Notes: a model not told the origin generated them from the letters alone. A DNA stretch of 64,000 bases from Sungkyunkwania multivorans (GCF_042675645.1 NZ_JBHTJH010000017.1:558001-622000), one strand, 5' to 3'; shown: positions 33,337 through 45,904, numbered from the stretch's first letter. Made by a program: numbers and translations.

Positions 33337-36087
33337 TTATAGATTATTAATGGTCCAAGAAAGATAATACTGCGAACCGATGAAACCTGTTCCGAAGGCA
33401 GTGAAATAATCATCGCCCAATAGGTTAGAGGCTCCAGCTTTGAAGGTCGACTTTAGTTTAGGAACTCTCAAGTTGATCTGCGCATCGAGGACATGGTATG
33501 CCGGAATGTCTCCATCGCCAAAGGTTGCTTGCCAGAAGTAAGCATCACTCCATCTCCATGCGACATTGAATCCAAAGTTCTGGAAAAGGTCGGTATTCCC
33601 AAAAGACGCCTTGAACTTATGCTCTGGGGTGTTGAAGTTTGGTCTAAAACCAGGGTCTGAAGCTTGGTCAAAATCAAGTTTTGCATAGGTATAGTTCAAA
33701 CCAAGGTCGAAATCTCCCAGTACTTTAGCATTGACGGATACCGAACCTCCATAAGAGTTAATATCAGCATCCGAGTTCGTATACGTTTGATACACCTGAA
33801 AATCTCCATTCTGTAGTGCCGCCAAGGAAAGCGAATTATCTCCCACCTGTCCATATAAAGGTACTACCACATTTTCATTAGAGATGAAATCGGTGTACTG
33901 GTTATAATAGGCACTTAGGTCCACGACAAAATTTTCGAACTTACCACGATATCCAACTTCATAAGAGGTCACTTGTTCGGGCTTCACAATATCCACACTA
34001 GAGGCTTGGAAGGTTCCATTTGATACAGAAGCTGCATCGAAGGAATTTTCATAAGCCGCTCTACCTGCGATATCTACGGTAGCTGGCTGACCTAAGGTCA
34101 ATTGAGCAACACTGCTAACATCATAGGTTCTAACGTCTCTATCTAGATTGTCTTCTGCTGAACCGATCAAAATGGCTCTACCTACATCTAGGCCGATATA
34201 AAGATCTTGTGTTGTCGGGTTTCTGAAACCTGTTTGAACAGACCCGCGAATATTGTGGTTTCTGTTCTCGCCAGCGGTATAACCCACCGATAGTCTTGGT
34301 GAGAAAAAGCCGTCAAAAAGCTCTGATTTATCGAAACGAACAGACCCGGTCAACTTTAAACGCTCATCAGCCAATTTCTTTTGGATCTGCGTGTAGGCAC
34401 CGAACTCTGAATAGGAGATTGGACCATCCGCATCGGTATAAATAGTTCCTTCAGAATTCAGTTCGTATCTTCTGAAAGACCCACCTACCTGAATGTCTGC
34501 AAACTCGCTTGTGATATGAGAGAAGTTATAGTTGACATCAGCATGATAGAATTTGGATTGATCCTGGAACTTTGAACCAGTGGTAAGGTCTGGATCATTG
34601 GTCACCCGGTTAAATGCTGACTGAAACTCAGGAGAGCCAGGCTCAAACCTTCCGGTGTCTGCGACCGCTCTTGCGGCAGCATGTGCTTCGGCTTCTGTGG
34701 CCCCAGCGAAAGTTTGCGCCGCATAGGTCCCGATATATTCTCCAAACCATTGCTGATCTGATTTCCATTGTCTGTTAATATTGATACCGGTGAATACCAT
34801 GTCATAAGAATTTCCAGCTTTGTCAGCTACCAAATAACCTCTAACAAAGAAATTATCGTTTCTTACTTCGAGTTTGTGTTGTTGCTGGAAGAAATCCTTC
34901 ACCGAATAACGGTTGGCTCCTTGATAGATGGTGGTACCAGTACCGACCTTCCCTTGGTAGATCAACTCAAGATCGTTGGCCCATGGCTTGTAATGAAGAG
35001 CATAATCAAACTTAACGCTTTCTGCATTGTAGTTGGTTAGGTCCTTTTCTGCATAACCTGTTCTACTTACCTCAATGTCTGGGATAATACCAAGTCCGCC
35101 AGATGCAGCCCTGATATTGGTTGCAACCTCATCACCATAGATATTGGTTCCATCAAAGTTATAGATACCGTTAGCTTCTAAAGCTGCTCTGCTTTCACCA
35201 CGGCCAGTTTTATCGGCTTGGTTATCTGCCCACCAATCGGTACCTCTCAAGTAGCCAAAGTTTAACTTCAGGGCAAATTTATCACTAAACGCGCGTGCTG
35301 CTCTTATACCAAAATCGATATAATCATTTTCTCCAGCAGCATCTTGCGAGGTGATTCCTGTTTTCACATAGCCACTTAAGCCTTGGTAGGTGAACGGATC
35401 CTTACTTCTCATAAAGAGAATTCCGTTAAATGCGTTTGCACCGTAAAGGGCAGAAGCGGCACCAGGCAGTAACTCGATACTTTGAACATCCACATCCGTC
35501 ATTCCTAAAAGGTTTCCTAGCGGGAAGTTCAAGGCGGGTGAAGAATTGTCCATTCCGTCTACCAACTGCATAAAACGGGTGTTTGCAAATGTGGCAAATC
35601 CTCTGGTGTTGATCGACTTAAAGGTCAAACTGTTCGTGTTGATATCAACACCTTTCAAATTTTCCAGACCGTCATAGAAGTCTGAAGAGGCAGTATTTTT
35701 AATATCCTTGATACCGAAACGTTCTACGGTCACTGGGGATTCAAAAATACGCTCTGGGGTTCTAGAGGCAGAAATAACGATTTCCTCTAAAAGGGTCTCT
35801 TCCTCATTCAATTGAACTTCGATACGTTCGTTGTTTGAAGAGACCGAGGCTTCCGTAGAAGCAAAACCGATACTTGAGACCACGACCGTAAAAGGAGGTG
35901 ACTGATCGGTTGTTAATGTAAACTCTCCATCAAAGTCAGTAACAGCACCTGTAGCAGTTCCTTTCACCACTATATTGGCTCCTGGAATGGGGTTGTTGTT
36001 ATCGTCTATGACTTTTCCGGTGATTGTAGTCTGCGCAAAGGCGCTCATGCTCAAAAGCATGGAAAAAAGGCATAAAATTGTTCTCAT
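33337..36087 (-). CDS. TonB-dependent outer membrane receptor paired with an SGNH lipoprotein
   Basis: A 916-residue receptor with a signal peptide ending near residue 19 (SMSAFAQ). A CarboxypepD_reg-like domain follows at about 20-110 (GKVIDDNNNPIPGANIVVKG, then DFDGEFTLTT), then a plug at about 115-235 (ISASRTPERIFESPVTVERF, INTRGFATFANTRF, IELLPGAASALYGANAFNG) and the barrel, ending QYYLSWTINNL. The receptor has no SusD partner; instead an SGNH hydrolase lipoprotein is encoded directly downstream. Such pairs are found in Flavobacteriaceae and may take up lipid or ester substrates, though this is unproven. Confidence 0.95.
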   Translation of the reverse strand: MRTILCLFSMLLSMSAFAQTTITGKVIDDNNNPIPGANIVVKGTATGAVTDFDGEFTLTTDQSPPFTVVVSSIGFASTEASVSSNNERIEVQLNEEETLLEEIVISASRTPERIFESPVTVERFGIKDIKNTASSDFYDGLENLKGVDINTNSLTFKSINTRGFATFANTRFMQLVDGMDNSSPALNFPLGNLLGMTDVDVQSIELLPGAASALYGANAFNGILFMRSKDPFTYQGLSGYVKTGITSQDAAGENDYIDFGIRAARAFSDKFALKLNFGYLRGTDWWADNQADKTGRGESRAALEANGIYNFDGTNIYGDEVATNIRAASGGLGIIPDIEVSRTGYAEKDLTNYNAESVKFDYALHYKPWANDLELIYQGKVGTGTTIYQGANRYSVKDFFQQQHKLEVRNDNFFVRGYLVADKAGNSYDMVFTGININRQWKSDQQWFGEYIGTYAAQTFAGATEAEAHAAARAVADTGRFEPGSPEFQSAFNRVTNDPDLTTGSKFQDQSKFYHADVNYNFSHITSEFADIQVGGSFRRYELNSEGTIYTDADGPISYSEFGAYTQIQKKLADERLKLTGSVRFDKSELFDGFFSPRLSVGYTAGENRNHNIRGSVQTGFRNPTTQDLYIGLDVGRAILIGSAEDNLDRDVRTYDVSSVAQLTLGQPATVDIAGRAAYENSFDAASVSNGTFQASSVDIVKPEQVTSYEVGYRGKFENFVVDLSAYYNQYTDFISNENVVVPLYGQVGDNSLSLAALQNGDFQVYQTYTNSDADINSYGGSVSVNAKVLGDFDLGLNYTYAKLDFDQASDPGFRPNFNTPEHKFKASFGNTDLFQNFGFNVAWRWSDAYFWQATFGDGDIPAYHVLDAQINLRVPKLKSTFKAGASNLLGDDYFTAFGTGFIGSQYYLSWTINNL

Positions 36088-36111
36088 TGTTCATTTGGTT
36101 AAATAACGCCA

Positions 36112-36144
36112 ACAATATACACTTTTTTGCCGATTCCCTACAAA
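36112..36144 (-). promoter_or_regulatory. probable promoter of the TonB receptor/SGNH operon
   Basis: On the minus strand TTTG (plus 36141-36144) is followed after 21 bases by TATATTGT (plus 36112-36119), seven of eight positions matching the -7 consensus TAnnTTTG. The ATG is 24 bp further on. Confidence 0.5.
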
Positions 36145-36168
36145 GACCATAGGAAAAATGAAGATTTC

Positions 36169-38016
36169 TTATTCTACTGTAACAGACTTTGCCAAATTTC
36201 TTGGTTGGTCCACATTACAATTGCGCATCACAGCGATGTGATATGATAAAAGTTGCAAAGGAATTGTAGTTAACAAAGGAGTGAATGCTTCGACCGTTTC
36301 AGGTACTTCGATCACATGATCGGCAAGCTCACTCACCATGATATCACCTTCGGTAACTACGGCGATGATCTTACCATGCCTCGATTTGATCTCTTGGATA
36401 TTGCTCACTACTTTTTCATAATGGCCTTTTTTGGTTGCGATCACCACTACGGGCATTTGTTCGTCGATCAGCGCAATGGGGCCATGCTTCATTTCCGCAG
36501 CGGGATATCCTTCGGCATGAATATAAGAGATCTCTTTAAGCTTTAAGGCACCTTCCAGCGCAACAGGGAAGTTGAACCCCCTTCCTAAATACAGAAAATT
36601 ACTTGCGTCCTTATAGGTTTCCGAAATTTTTATGATATGCTCATTGGCAGTAAGGGCCTTCAGCACTTTTTTCGGAATTAATTCGAGCTCGTTGAGATAG
36701 AGGTGATAATCGGATTTGCTGAGTTTGCCTTTGGCTTTGGCCAAGGTAAGGGCGATCAACGATAGCACTGTTATTTGTGTCGTGAATGCCTTTGTAGAGG
36801 CGACACCTATTTCTGGACCAGCATGGGTATAGGCTCCTGCATCGGTTTCCCTAGCAATAGAGGAACCAACTACATTACAGACCCCGAATACAAACGCACC
36901 GTTTTCTTTGGCCAGCTTAATAGCCGCGAGGGTATCTGCGGTCTCTCCAGATTGTGAAATGGCGATGACGACATCTTTCTCGTTAATGACCGGGTTTCTA
37001 TATCTAAATTCGGAGGCGTATTCTACCTCAACGGGTATTCGTGCAAATTCTTCGAAAATATACTCTGCCACCAGACCTGCGTGCCAAGATGTTCCGCATG
37101 CAACAATAATGATGCGGTTGGCGTTCAGAAATTTCTCAATATTATCATCAACACCGGCCATGCGTATAATACCTTCATCAACCAGTAAACGTCCTCGATA
37201 GGTGTCGACAATGGCATCGGGTTGTTCGTATATTTCCTTGAGCATAAAATGATCATAGCCACCCTTTTCAATTTGTTCTAGATTCAGTTGTAATTCCTGA
37301 ATATAGGGATCAACCAGTGAATCATCGTGGATCTTACGGATCTTTACTTTTTTACCGATACGAACAATGGCCATTTCCTCGTCTTCCAAATAAATGGTCT
37401 TATTGGTGTATTCTATAAAGGGTGTTGCATCAGAGGCGATAAAGAATTCATCCTCACCAATTCCTATGGCCAACGGGCTGCCAAGTCGAGCAACGACGAT
37501 CTCGTCTGGTTTGCTCTTGTCAAATACGGCAATGGCATACGCCCCGATGACCTGATTGAGAGCGATCTGTACGGCCTTGCCAAGCTTTACGCCTTCATTT
37601 TTCTTTACATCCTCGATAAGGTTGACCAATACTTCGGTATCGGTATCAGATTTAAAGGTGTAGCCTCTGTTGATCAATTCTTTTTTAATGGAGTCATAGT
37701 TTTCTATGATGCCATTGTGAATGATCACGAGATCTCCAGAGCTAGAATAATGTGGGTGCGAATTGATATCGTTGGGAACACCGTGTGTGGCCCATCGCGT
37801 ATGTCCAATACCTAAAGAACCGTTCTTAGAGATTTCAGCATTGGCTCTTTCCTCCAAATCCGAAACTTTGCCTTTGGTCTTAGAAAGCTGAATATCGCTA
37901 CCATCAAATAATGCAATCCCAGCACTATCGTAGCCACGATATTCCAGACGCTTCAATCCTTTGATAAGGATAGGGTATGCATCTCGGTGTCCAATGTATC
38001 CTACAATTCCGCACAT
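36169..38016 (-). CDS. glmS: glutamine-fructose-6-phosphate aminotransferase (isomerizing)
   Basis: A 615-residue enzyme making glucosamine 6-phosphate for cell wall and lipopolysaccharide. The N-terminal glutaminase begins MCGIVGYIGHRDAYPI, where Cys (residue 1 after Met removal) attacks glutamine. Two SIS sugar-isomerase domains follow, with VACGTSWHAG, ISQSGETADTLAA, GVASTKAFTTQ and the active-site C-terminus PRNLAKSVTVE. It sits 18 bp downstream of the DUF4270 gene on the same strand; a TACCTTTA box in that gap may give it its own promoter. No glmS ribozyme is visible upstream, as expected outside Gram-positive groups. Confidence 0.98.
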   Translation of the reverse strand: MCGIVGYIGHRDAYPILIKGLKRLEYRGYDSAGIALFDGSDIQLSKTKGKVSDLEERANAEISKNGSLGIGHTRWATHGVPNDINSHPHYSSSGDLVIIHNGIIENYDSIKKELINRGYTFKSDTDTEVLVNLIEDVKKNEGVKLGKAVQIALNQVIGAYAIAVFDKSKPDEIVVARLGSPLAIGIGEDEFFIASDATPFIEYTNKTIYLEDEEMAIVRIGKKVKIRKIHDDSLVDPYIQELQLNLEQIEKGGYDHFMLKEIYEQPDAIVDTYRGRLLVDEGIIRMAGVDDNIEKFLNANRIIIVACGTSWHAGLVAEYIFEEFARIPVEVEYASEFRYRNPVINEKDVVIAISQSGETADTLAAIKLAKENGAFVFGVCNVVGSSIARETDAGAYTHAGPEIGVASTKAFTTQITVLSLIALTLAKAKGKLSKSDYHLYLNELELIPKKVLKALTANEHIIKISETYKDASNFLYLGRGFNFPVALEGALKLKEISYIHAEGYPAAEMKHGPIALIDEQMPVVVIATKKGHYEKVVSNIQEIKSRHGKIIAVVTEGDIMVSELADHVIEVPETVEAFTPLLTTIPLQLLSYHIAVMRNCNVDQPRNLAKSVTVE

Positions 38017-38034
38017 AGTATAAAGGTATGATTT

Positions 38035-40891
<2,857 letters not shown>

Positions 40892-40929
40892 AAAAATTGT
40901 TTCTGAATTATTTGCAATAAAAAAACATG

Positions 40930-40937
40930 CAAAATTA
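40930..40937 (-). promoter_or_regulatory. -7 box upstream of the starch-synthase-like gene
   Basis: TAATTTTG on the minus strand fits TAnnTTTG, 38 bp before the ATG at 40891. No clear -33 box is seen at the right distance. Confidence 0.4.
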
Positions 40938-40967
40938 CAAAAATTATGCAGATTTACCGTAATATAT

Positions 40968-40975
40968 TAAGTTTG
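40968..40975 (+). promoter_or_regulatory. -7 box upstream of panC, decides the panC start
   Basis: TAAGTTTG fits TAnnTTTG and lies 21 bp before the ATG at 40997. An in-frame ATG at 40946 would sit upstream of this box, so the later start is preferred. Confidence 0.5.
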
Positions 40976-40996
40976 CAGCCTGATAATTTTTTACGA

Positions 40997-41845
40997 ATGA
41001 GGGTTTTTGATTCAAAAGCTTCAGTGCGAGAATTTACCTCAAGCTTAAAAGCGAGAGGTAGGATCATTGGTTTTGTGCCTACGATGGGGGCCTTACATAA
41101 GGGGCATCTGTCATTGGTTAATAAGGCATTGACTGAAAATGACGAGGTGTTTGTCAGTATTTTTGTGAACCCAACTCAGTTCAATAACCAAAATGACCTT
41201 GCTAACTACCCACGCACGCTAGCGAAAGATCTGGAGGCCCTGAGGACGATTGAAGGTGTTATTCATGTTTTTGCGCCAACAGCCGAGGACATCTACGACG
41301 ATCACATCACCTCTTCTGAATTCGATTTTGATGGTTTGGAGTTTGAAATGGAAGGCAAGTTTCGGGCAGGGCACTTTGACGGAGTCGGTACAGTGATTTC
41401 AAAACTGTTTGAGATCGTACAACCAGACAACGCGTATTTTGGGCAGAAAGACTATCAACAATTGCTGATCATTAAGAAATTGGTCTCTAAATATGAGATC
41501 CCTGTTAATATTGTGGGATGTGACATATTTCGTGAATCGAACGGACTGGCCATGAGTTCGCGCAACGAACTGCTGCTGCCAGAGCATAAAGAAAATGCCT
41601 CATTTATATATGATACCTTGAAAAAGGCGAAGGAAAAGTTTGGCACGGAAAGTGCTAATGAAGTATCGGAATGGGTTGATAAACAGTTTGCTGGCCACGA
41701 GTTTCTAAAGCTAGAGTATTTTGAGATCGCAGACGCAGAAACCTTGAAAACAGTGAAGCGAAAATCCAGTAAAAAACGATACAGAGCCTTTATTGCAGCA
41801 TATGCAAATGCGATTAGATTGATAGATAATATCCCCCTAAATTAA
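40997..41845 (+). CDS. panC: pantothenate synthetase
   Basis: A 282-residue enzyme joining pantoate and beta-alanine with ATP, the last step of pantothenate synthesis. The ATP-binding motif is HKGH at residues 34-37 in PTMGALHKGHLSL; others are VSIFVNPTQFN, DLANYPRTLAKDLE, KFRAGHFDGVGTVISKLF and the C-terminal SSRNELL helix. The start at 40997 (MRVFDSKASVREF) gives the usual family length and lies just after a promoter -7 box. panD, which makes beta-alanine, follows after 13 bp. Confidence 0.97.
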   Translation: MRVFDSKASVREFTSSLKARGRIIGFVPTMGALHKGHLSLVNKALTENDEVFVSIFVNPTQFNNQNDLANYPRTLAKDLEALRTIEGVIHVFAPTAEDIYDDHITSSEFDFDGLEFEMEGKFRAGHFDGVGTVISKLFEIVQPDNAYFGQKDYQQLLIIKKLVSKYEIPVNIVGCDIFRESNGLAMSSRNELLLPEHKENASFIYDTLKKAKEKFGTESANEVSEWVDKQFAGHEFLKLEYFEIADAETLKTVKRKSSKKRYRAFIAAYANAIRLIDNIPLN

Positions 41846-41846
41846 T

Positions 41847-41854
41847 TACCTTTG
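41847..41854 (+). promoter_or_regulatory. -7 box directly upstream of panD
   Basis: TACCTTTG ends four bases before the panD ATG at 41859. If used, the transcript would begin almost at the start codon, making panD leaderless or nearly so. Confidence 0.4.
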
Positions 41855-41858
41855 CCCC

Positions 41859-42209
41859 ATGCAAATAACAGTTGTAAAATCGAAGATCCATAGAGTTAAA
41901 GTAACTGGTGCCGATCTTAATTACATCGGAAGCATTACCATTGACGAGGACCTTATGGATGCTGCAAATATTATCCAAGGAGAGAAAGTGCAGATCGTGA
42001 ACAATAATAATGGTGAGCGCCTAGAAACTTATGCCATCCCTGGTCCGAGAGCTAGTGGCGAGATCACACTTAACGGTGCTGCGGCTCGTAAAGTTGCCAA
42101 AGGAGATGTACTTATCCTTATCTGCTATGCTATGATGGATATCGAAGAAGCGAAGCAGTTCAAGCCCAAATTGGTCTTTCCAAACGAGGAGACCAATCTA
42201 CTCAACTAA
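41859..42209 (+). CDS. panD: aspartate 1-decarboxylase precursor
   Basis: A 116-residue pyruvoyl enzyme making beta-alanine from aspartate. Self-cleavage between Gly24 and Ser25 (LNYIGSITID) creates the pyruvoyl group. Other conserved parts are the HRVKVTGADL start, NNNNGERLETYAI and GEITLNGAAARKVAKGDVLILICYA. It follows panC by 13 bp and precedes the YbhN-like gene by 10 bp. Confidence 0.97.
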   Translation: MQITVVKSKIHRVKVTGADLNYIGSITIDEDLMDAANIIQGEKVQIVNNNNGERLETYAIPGPRASGEITLNGAAARKVAKGDVLILICYAMMDIEEAKQFKPKLVFPNEETNLLN

Positions 42210-42219
42210 CATTCAAAGT

Positions 42220-43188
42220 TTGAGCAAAACACTAAAAAGATCACTTAAGATAATTCTCCCGCTTGCCGTGGGAGTTTTTTTGGTTTGGTACTCGCTAAGC
42301 AGTATGACCAAAGAGCACCAACAACAGGTGGTCTACCATATAAAGAATGCGAATTACTGGTGGGTAGCACTCTCGCTTTTCTGTGGTGTGCTCAGTCACT
42401 TTTCGCGTGCCTATCGATGGAACTTTTTACTTGAGCCCATCGGATATAAGCCAAAATTTGCGAACAATGTGATGACCGTTTTGATCGCCTATTTTGCCAA
42501 TCTGGGAATTCCTAGGTCTGGCGAAGTATTTAGGGCGACAGCGATCTCCGCCTATGAAGATATTCCTTTTGAAAAGGCCTTCGGAACCATTGTCGTAGAG
42601 CGCGTCATCGACCTTATCATGTTATTGCTCGTTGTGGCATTGGCATTTTTATTTCAAGCCGAGATACTCCTTGAAATTCTAAAGGAAAACAACTTCAACC
42701 CAACCTATCTCATTATCTTCTTAATTGCCGGTATCGCCGGCTTGGCCATATTTGTACGATTGATAAGAAGATCTACCTCATCTATTGTCATTAAGATCCG
42801 CGGGTTTCTGAGCGGTTTGCTCGATGGTCTGTCTAGCATTGTTAAAATGAAAAAGCGAAGTGCCTTCGTTTTTCATACGCTCTTCATTTGGTCCATGTAT
42901 ATCGCCATGTTCTATGTGATCAAATTTTCTATCAGCGGCATCGACGAATTATCCATTGGAACGATACTCTGCGGCTTTATCGCAGGGGCATTTGCCATGA
43001 CAACCACCAACGGTGGAATTGGGGTCTATCCAATTGCCGTTTCAGGTATTTTCGTTGCTTTTGGGGTCAATGCAGATTCAGCGGATGCCTTTGGTTGGAT
43101 CATGTGGACCGCTCAAACAGCCATGGTCATAGTCTTTGGGGCCTTAGCGTTCTTCTTTTTACCAATATACAATAGAAAAAAGGCATAA
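42220..43188 (+). CDS. YbhN/LPG-synthase-TM-type membrane protein
   Basis: A 322-residue membrane protein with eight or so helices, of the UPF0104/TIGR00374 family related to the flippase half of lysylphosphatidylglycerol synthase. Typical family parts are YWWVALSLFCGVLSHFSRAYRW, the PRSGEVFRATAIS segment with the conserved Arg and Glu, FGTIVVERVIDLIMLL, and the late MTTTNGGIGVYPIA stretch. It begins with TTG at 42220, as no ATG keeps the first helix (LKIILPLAVGVFLVWYSL). It follows panD by 10 bp, so they share a transcript; its relation to pantothenate synthesis is not apparent. Confidence 0.88.
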   Translation: MSKTLKRSLKIILPLAVGVFLVWYSLSSMTKEHQQQVVYHIKNANYWWVALSLFCGVLSHFSRAYRWNFLLEPIGYKPKFANNVMTVLIAYFANLGIPRSGEVFRATAISAYEDIPFEKAFGTIVVERVIDLIMLLLVVALAFLFQAEILLEILKENNFNPTYLIIFLIAGIAGLAIFVRLIRRSTSSIVIKIRGFLSGLLDGLSSIVKMKKRSAFVFHTLFIWSMYIAMFYVIKFSISGIDELSIGTILCGFIAGAFAMTTTNGGIGVYPIAVSGIFVAFGVNADSADAFGWIMWTAQTAMVIVFGALAFFFLPIYNRKKA

Positions 43189-43298
43189 GAACACAATAAT
43201 CGCACGGGTTGACTGTTACTTTAACGTGTGTTTATGAATGGACACATTAAATATTTTTCTATATTGCCACTCCAAATCACCCTACTAAACTGCTAAAA

Positions 43299-44450
43299 AT
43301 GAAAAGAGTATTATTTCTTTTGGGCTGCTTCATGGTCACAGGCCTAATTGCCCAAGTTCGCACCGAATCTTTCGAGTCCTACAAACTTACCGAAGAGCGT
43401 CAACTTCGTATTTACATTCCCGAGGATTATTCTGATGAAGAACCAACTCCTTATCCACTTATCGTGGTCATGGATGCCGAATATCTATTTGACCCGGTAG
43501 TTTCAGCGGTCAAGTATTATAGCTATTGGAAGAAGATGCCAAATGCCATTGTGGTAGGGATCGACCAAAATGCAAAAGACGAGCGTTTCGATGACTGTGA
43601 CTATAGTGATGAAGACGGTCTTCCGCACGAAAAGGGATCTGACTTCTTTGAGTTTGTTGGGGAAGAATTGGTGAACTATATGGCGCAGCAATATAAGATC
43701 GCTTCTTTTAAGATGCTCATCGGGCACGGTTTTACAGGAAACTTCGCCAACTACTACATGTTCTATGAGAAACCGGTATTTAGCAGTGTGATCTCATTGA
43801 GCCCGGATATGGCGCCCTATATGGAAGAACGCGTAGCGGAAATGTTAAAACTGGCGGATACCAAAACGTTCTACTATTTGGCCACGGCCGAAAACGATGA
43901 TAGAGACAATAAGAAGCGCGCCAAGGAATTGAACAAATTGGCAAGTGCGGTAGAGAACGAGAACGTTGTCTATAAATTTGATATTTTCGAAGGCGCCGAT
44001 CACAATTCGATGCCTTCCTATGCAATTCCCAAGGCGTTTGATAACATCTTTGATGTCTACAAACTGATCAGCCCAGCTGAGTTCAAGGAAAAAGTATTGC
44101 CTCAAGAAGGTCCTGTACACGAGTATCTGGTTGAAAAGTATAATACGATCGAGCAACTTTTTGGTTTTAGAAAACCTTACAATCTCAACGATATCATGGC
44201 GATCTATGCCGCAGCAAAAAAGAAGGATGATCTAGAGGCTTTAGAATTTTTAGGAAATTTAGGAAAGAAGGAATATCCAGAGACCATGCTTGGATTCTTC
44301 TTTATGGCAGAGTTCTTGGAATTGTCTGGAGAACCTAAACAAGCGCTCAAAGCATATGAGAAGGCGTTCAACTTCAAAGAGATCGACTTCATTACCAAAG
44401 ACCTCGCGCTACAGCGAATGGATGCCCTAAAGGCGGACTTCGGCTGGTAA
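43299..44450 (+). CDS. exported esterase-fold protein lacking the nucleophile serine
   Basis: A 383-residue protein with a signal peptide (MKRVLFLLGCFMVTGLIAQ). Residues about 30-260 follow the esterase D / Fes alpha/beta-hydrolase pattern (RQLRIYIPEDYSDEEPTPYP, VVGIDQNAKDERFDDCDYS, ISLSPDMA). The nucleophile elbow reads IGHGFTGNF, so Gly144 stands where the family has serine. The histidine side is kept as EGADHNSMP (His235). The C-terminal part (330-370) looks like a TPR-type helical pair (FFFMAEFLELSGEPKQALKAYEKAF). It may be a non-catalytic binding protein or use another residue. Confidence 0.82.
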   Translation: MKRVLFLLGCFMVTGLIAQVRTESFESYKLTEERQLRIYIPEDYSDEEPTPYPLIVVMDAEYLFDPVVSAVKYYSYWKKMPNAIVVGIDQNAKDERFDDCDYSDEDGLPHEKGSDFFEFVGEELVNYMAQQYKIASFKMLIGHGFTGNFANYYMFYEKPVFSSVISLSPDMAPYMEERVAEMLKLADTKTFYYLATAENDDRDNKKRAKELNKLASAVENENVVYKFDIFEGADHNSMPSYAIPKAFDNIFDVYKLISPAEFKEKVLPQEGPVHEYLVEKYNTIEQLFGFRKPYNLNDIMAIYAAAKKKDDLEALEFLGNLGKKEYPETMLGFFFMAEFLELSGEPKQALKAYEKAFNFKEIDFITKDLALQRMDALKADFGW

Positions 44451-44471
44451 AAATTAAAGAATTTTAATACG

Positions 44472-44510
44472 AATAGGCATTAGCTATCTAATTAGTTAAT
44501 GCCTATTTTT
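44472..44510 (+). terminator. intrinsic terminator after the esterase-like gene
   Basis: An 11-bp stem, AATAGGCATTA/TAATGCCTATT with a 14-base loop, is followed by a T-run. It lies 22 bp after the stop at 44450. Confidence 0.88.
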
Positions 44511-44542
44511 ATGACTTCAATCTAAAACTTCTACGAATTATA

Positions 44543-45904
44543 ATGGCGAAGACCAAGACTTCTTTTTTCTGTCAAAATTGTGGCAGTCAGTTTGCCAAAT
44601 GGCAAGGGCAATGTTCGTCCTGCAAAGCATGGAACACCATTGTAGAAGAGGTCATTCAGAAGGAAGAGAAAAAGCCATGGGCCTCGGAAAAGGGAGGCGC
44701 CAAAAAAGTGGCCAAACCATTAAAGATCCAAGAGATCGACAGTGCCCAGGAGACACGGATGAAGACCTTGGATGGGGAGCTGGACCGTGTCCTTGGAGGA
44801 GGTATTGTGCCCGGGTCTCTGACCTTGCTCGGAGGAGAGCCCGGAATTGGAAAAAGTACGTTACTGCTTCAAATAAGTTTGAAGTTGCCTTATAAAGTAC
44901 TCTATGTTTCGGGAGAAGAAAGTCAGAAACAGATAAAGATGCGTGCAGAGCGCATCAGTCCTAATGAGAATAACTGCTATATCCTTACAGAGACCAAAAC
45001 GCAGCATATCTTTAAGCAGATCGAGGCCTTGGAGCCCGATATGGTGATCATCGATTCCATTCAAACCTTACATTCCGATCATATAGAAAGCAGTGCTGGA
45101 AGCATCTCACAGATTCGGGAGTGCACCACCGAGCTGATCAAATTTGCCAAAGAAACGAATACACCTGTGATGTTGATCGGTCATATCACCAAAGACGGTA
45201 ATATTGCTGGACCAAAGATCATGGAGCATATGGTAGATACCGTCCTTCAGTTTGAAGGTGACCGTAACCATGTCTATCGCATCCTTCGCGCACAAAAGAA
45301 CCGTTTTGGCTCAACAGCCGAATTGGGTATTTATGAAATGCAGGGCAGCGGTTTAAGAGAAGTAAGCAATCCAAGCGAGATATTGATCTCCAAAAAGGAT
45401 GAAGAACTTAGCGGCAATGCCATCGGTGCTACCCTCGAAGGAATGCGACCTTTGATGATCGAGGTACAGGCGTTGGTAAGTACGGCAGTTTATGGAACAC
45501 CACAGCGCAGTACTACGGGCTACAACGCCAAACGGTTGAACATGCTCTTGGCCGTGCTTGAAAAGCGTGCAGGATTTCGTTTAGGAGCCAAGGATGTCTT
45601 TTTGAATATCACTGGCGGAATTTCGGTAGATGATACGGCGATAGATCTGGCGGTGGTGGCGGCCATCTTATCGAGCAATGGGGACATCCCTGTGGAAAAG
45701 GATTTTTGTTTTGCGGGGGAAGTAGGGCTCTCTGGGGAGATCCGTCCTGTGAATCGTATCGACCAGCGCATCCTAGAAGCCGAGAAGTTAGGATTTTCCA
45801 CGATCCTGGTCTCCAAATACAACAAGATCTCTTTAAAGAATACCGGCATCACCGTTCAAAAAATAGCCAAGATCGAGGATCTGGTGAGTTATTTATTTGG
45901 GTAG
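44543..45904 (+). CDS. radA: DNA repair protein RadA
   Basis: A 453-residue RecA-like ATPase that helps process recombination intermediates. A zinc finger with Cys10, Cys13, Cys24 and Cys27 leads; Walker A is GEPGIGKST near residues 98-106, the RadA-specific motif is KNRFGS, and a Lon-like domain closes the protein (DVFLNITGGISVDDTAIDLA, FAGEVGLSGEIRPVN). The next gene is convergent, 42 bp away. Confidence 0.97.
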   Translation: MAKTKTSFFCQNCGSQFAKWQGQCSSCKAWNTIVEEVIQKEEKKPWASEKGGAKKVAKPLKIQEIDSAQETRMKTLDGELDRVLGGGIVPGSLTLLGGEPGIGKSTLLLQISLKLPYKVLYVSGEESQKQIKMRAERISPNENNCYILTETKTQHIFKQIEALEPDMVIIDSIQTLHSDHIESSAGSISQIRECTTELIKFAKETNTPVMLIGHITKDGNIAGPKIMEHMVDTVLQFEGDRNHVYRILRAQKNRFGSTAELGIYEMQGSGLREVSNPSEILISKKDEELSGNAIGATLEGMRPLMIEVQALVSTAVYGTPQRSTTGYNAKRLNMLLAVLEKRAGFRLGAKDVFLNITGGISVDDTAIDLAVVAAILSSNGDIPVEKDFCFAGEVGLSGEIRPVNRIDQRILEAEKLGFSTILVSKYNKISLKNTGITVQKIAKIEDLVSYLFG

